Positions 62,134 through 64,000 of a stretch of DNA of 64,000 nt are shown here, in pieces. The stretch lies in contig DUMB01000080.1 in NCBI GenBank assembly GCA_012840085.1, positions 1-64,000 of the forward strand, read 5' to 3'. Source of the DNA: Clostridiaceae bacterium (GTDB taxonomy: Bacteria > Bacillota > Clostridia > Acetivibrionales > DUMB01). Positions within the stretch are counted from its first letter, which is position 1. Each line of letters begins with the position of its first letter. The notes beneath the pieces were generated by a model. The model had not been told where the DNA came from, did no database searches, and saw only the letters and a list, made by a program, of their open reading frames with translations. A program made the translations under genes and the position numbers.

Positions 62134-63971
62134 TTTGACTCCCTTCTCTCAATAAAAGGCAGCGTTATTCTTACATTAGTGCCCTTACCTGGTTTACTTT
62201 GCACCTTAATCCCATATTCATTGCCGTAATTGATTTTGATTCTCTCATCAACATTGGATAAACCAATGCCCGAAAGTTTTTTATTTTTTCCTCTATGCTC
62301 TATGCTATGAATATCAAAGCCTTTTCCATTGTCCTTAATATCAATCAGCAGTTTATCATTCATTCTGTATATGTCAATTTTTATTTCAATTTCTGATTGC
62401 TCATCATCACTTATTCCATGGATAATTGAATTTTCAACAATAGGCTGCAGAATAAATTTTAAAATCGGAACATTTTTCAGATTTTCCTCAATATCATATA
62501 CCAGGGAAAATGCATTACCATAGCGAATGCGCTGTATAGTAGCGTAATTGTTCAAATTGTTAATCTCATTTTCAATTGTTACCATTTCATTTTTATTGAT
62601 TATGGTATCCTTAAGGAGGCCTGAAAGAGCTTCGAGACCTTCGCACAATGTGTTGTTCTTGCTCAGCATTGCGGTCCATTTCAGAGAATTCAGAGTATTA
62701 AAAAGAAAATGCGGATTTATTTGAGCCTGAAGCATTTTCAACTCGGCTTCGCGCTTCGCTGTCTGCTCTTTTTTTACATTCTCAAGCAATCCTTTTAACT
62801 TTTCAACCATAATTCTTATTCCTTTTGCCAAAAAGCCCACTTCATCATTGTTACTGTCATCTATAGATGTATCAAGCTTGCCAAAGCTGATTTCCATTGC
62901 AGCTTCAACAATTCTTTTCATTGGGATATTTACGCTCAGGTATATAAGCATGCATAAAACAACTGAAATAGTTGCAACTATAATGCTGACCAGTACAACG
63001 CCATTTCTTACTTCAACCGATTCAGAGTTTATATAACTAAATGGTATCTGAGCGACAAGATACCATTTAGCAGGACTGATTTCCGCAATTGCTATCAGAT
63101 TTTTATTTTTGCCGTCATAATCAATATATGTAAAATTATTTTTTTTGTAGTTTTCCATAAGCCTGTCAAAAAAACCATTTTTATTATACGTACTTCCTTT
63201 TTGTATTTCAGCGGAAACTGATGACACTACGACACCATTGCTGTCGCAAATAAAAATTTTGCTGCCTTTTCCCATGTTTACGTTTTTGTATATCTGATTT
63301 GCAAAAACTTTTTCATCAACTACAATCATCAGATGTCCCAATTTCTGATCAGGGTCTTCTTTTAAATTAATCCACCTGCTTATAACAATACAATCCGAGC
63401 CACTCACCGATCTGGTATATGTAAAATACAGATTGCTCTTTGATTCATCGGTACCTTTTAGAATTCTTGCTGTCTCACTGTCCCTGTAAATCTCATAGCC
63501 AAGATCATATAATACCCTTCCGTCAAGAAGTCTGATGTGTATATTTTTTAAATTGTTGAAACCATATATTCTTCGATTCAGTTTTTGAGTGCTGAGTTTG
63601 TCCAGATACTCAAATTTATCAAGATCACTCATTTTATCATAATTCTTAAGCCCATCCTGGATATCCTCATCAATTATTATTTCTTCAGTCAGGGATTCAT
63701 ACCTGAACAAAACATTGTTAATATTCTTGGATATTTCCGTAAGTACCTGTTCTGAATATAGTGAAAGCTTTGACTGGAGAGATTTTTCATAACTGTAAAT
63801 AGAGTATATTCCGACAATTATTATCGGAAATATGGAGATTGAGGTAAAAGCAAGCAGTAATCTTTTCCTTATGGAAATTTTTCTTAATATAAATACAATG
63901 CGCTCAATGAGTGACCTCATTTTTTTTGCCATTTTTGATTTACTCAGAAATGCATTAAACAAGCATTTCAT
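62118..63971 (-). CDS. YesM-type sensor histidine kinase (Cache-HAMP-HisKA_7TM/His_kinase)
   Basis: MLQAQINPHFLFNTLNSLKWTAML...ILQPIVENSIIHGI...IDIKDNGKGF...GIGLSNVDERIKINYG. Confidence 0.96.
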   Translation of the reverse strand: MKCLFNAFLSKSKMAKKMRSLIERIVFILRKISIRKRLLLAFTSISIFPIIIVGIYSIYSYEKSLQSKLSLYSEQVLTEISKNINNVLFRYESLTEEIIIDEDIQDGLKNYDKMSDLDKFEYLDKLSTQKLNRRIYGFNNLKNIHIRLLDGRVLYDLGYEIYRDSETARILKGTDESKSNLYFTYTRSVSGSDCIVISRWINLKEDPDQKLGHLMIVVDEKVFANQIYKNVNMGKGSKIFICDSNGVVVSSVSAEIQKGSTYNKNGFFDRLMENYKKNNFTYIDYDGKNKNLIAIAEISPAKWYLVAQIPFSYINSESVEVRNGVVLVSIIVATISVVLCMLIYLSVNIPMKRIVEAAMEISFGKLDTSIDDSNNDEVGFLAKGIRIMVEKLKGLLENVKKEQTAKREAELKMLQAQINPHFLFNTLNSLKWTAMLSKNNTLCEGLEALSGLLKDTIINKNEMVTIENEINNLNNYATIQRIRYGNAFSLVYDIEENLKNVPILKFILQPIVENSIIHGISDDEQSEIEIKIDIYRMNDKLLIDIKDNGKGFDIHSIEHRGKNKKLSGIGLSNVDERIKINYGNEYGIKVQSKPGKGTNVRITLPFIERRESKCIRS

Positions 63972-64000
63972 ATTTTGCGCTTCCTTTATATGATATTATA

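Overview
This 64 kb window is chromosomal DNA from a low-GC, spore-forming clostridium. That placement is inferred from spo0A, a CotJC/Mn-catalase tail and overall gene content. Most genes read on the minus strand.

Main contents, left to right: CotJC tail; tRNA-Lys; DUF1858 protein; two-subunit class I fumarase; HU; spo0A; aroC-aroA; THUMP RNA methyltransferase; decayed IS200/IS605 tnpB with its right end; rimI-tsaB-tsaE; amidohydrolase; uvsE; B12-dependent Met synthase activation-domain protein; MgtC; GH18 protein; groES-groEL with CIRCE; a complete his operon with purC inside it; HAD phosphatase; pcrA; HPF; aldo/keto reductase; lacZ-type GH2 with AraC; a KamA-family aminomutase behind a c-di-AMP (ydaO) riboswitch; a three-gene sugar-nucleotide/GT4/toroid operon; PfkB kinase; GH29; PpiC foldase; secreted beta-helix protein; and a GH112 phosphorylase, CUT1 ABC transporter and YesMN cluster.

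Most interesting observations:
(1) A second CIRCE element sits on a consensus sigma-A promoter (TTGACA-N17-TATAAT) in front of the sugar-nucleotidyltransferase/GT4/toroid operon.
(2) A c-di-AMP riboswitch with terminator lies upstream of a KamA-family enzyme. Its substrate residues (K336/N373, 37 apart) match glutamate 2,3-aminomutase rather than lysine 2,3-aminomutase, pointing to beta-glutamate osmolyte synthesis. Together (1) and (2) suggest a stress-solute island.
(3) Many intergenic regions carry a private, degenerate 12-27 bp tandem array. Several of these include the stop codon and last codons of the adjacent CDS.
(4) Four exact DnaA boxes lie within 60 bp, with no dnaA gene in the window.
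(5) There are IS605/TnpB relics, including a possible omega-RNA scaffold and a solo end.

No CRISPR array, prophage or rRNA operon was seen. All calls come from reading the sequence and the ORF track; no database search was run.
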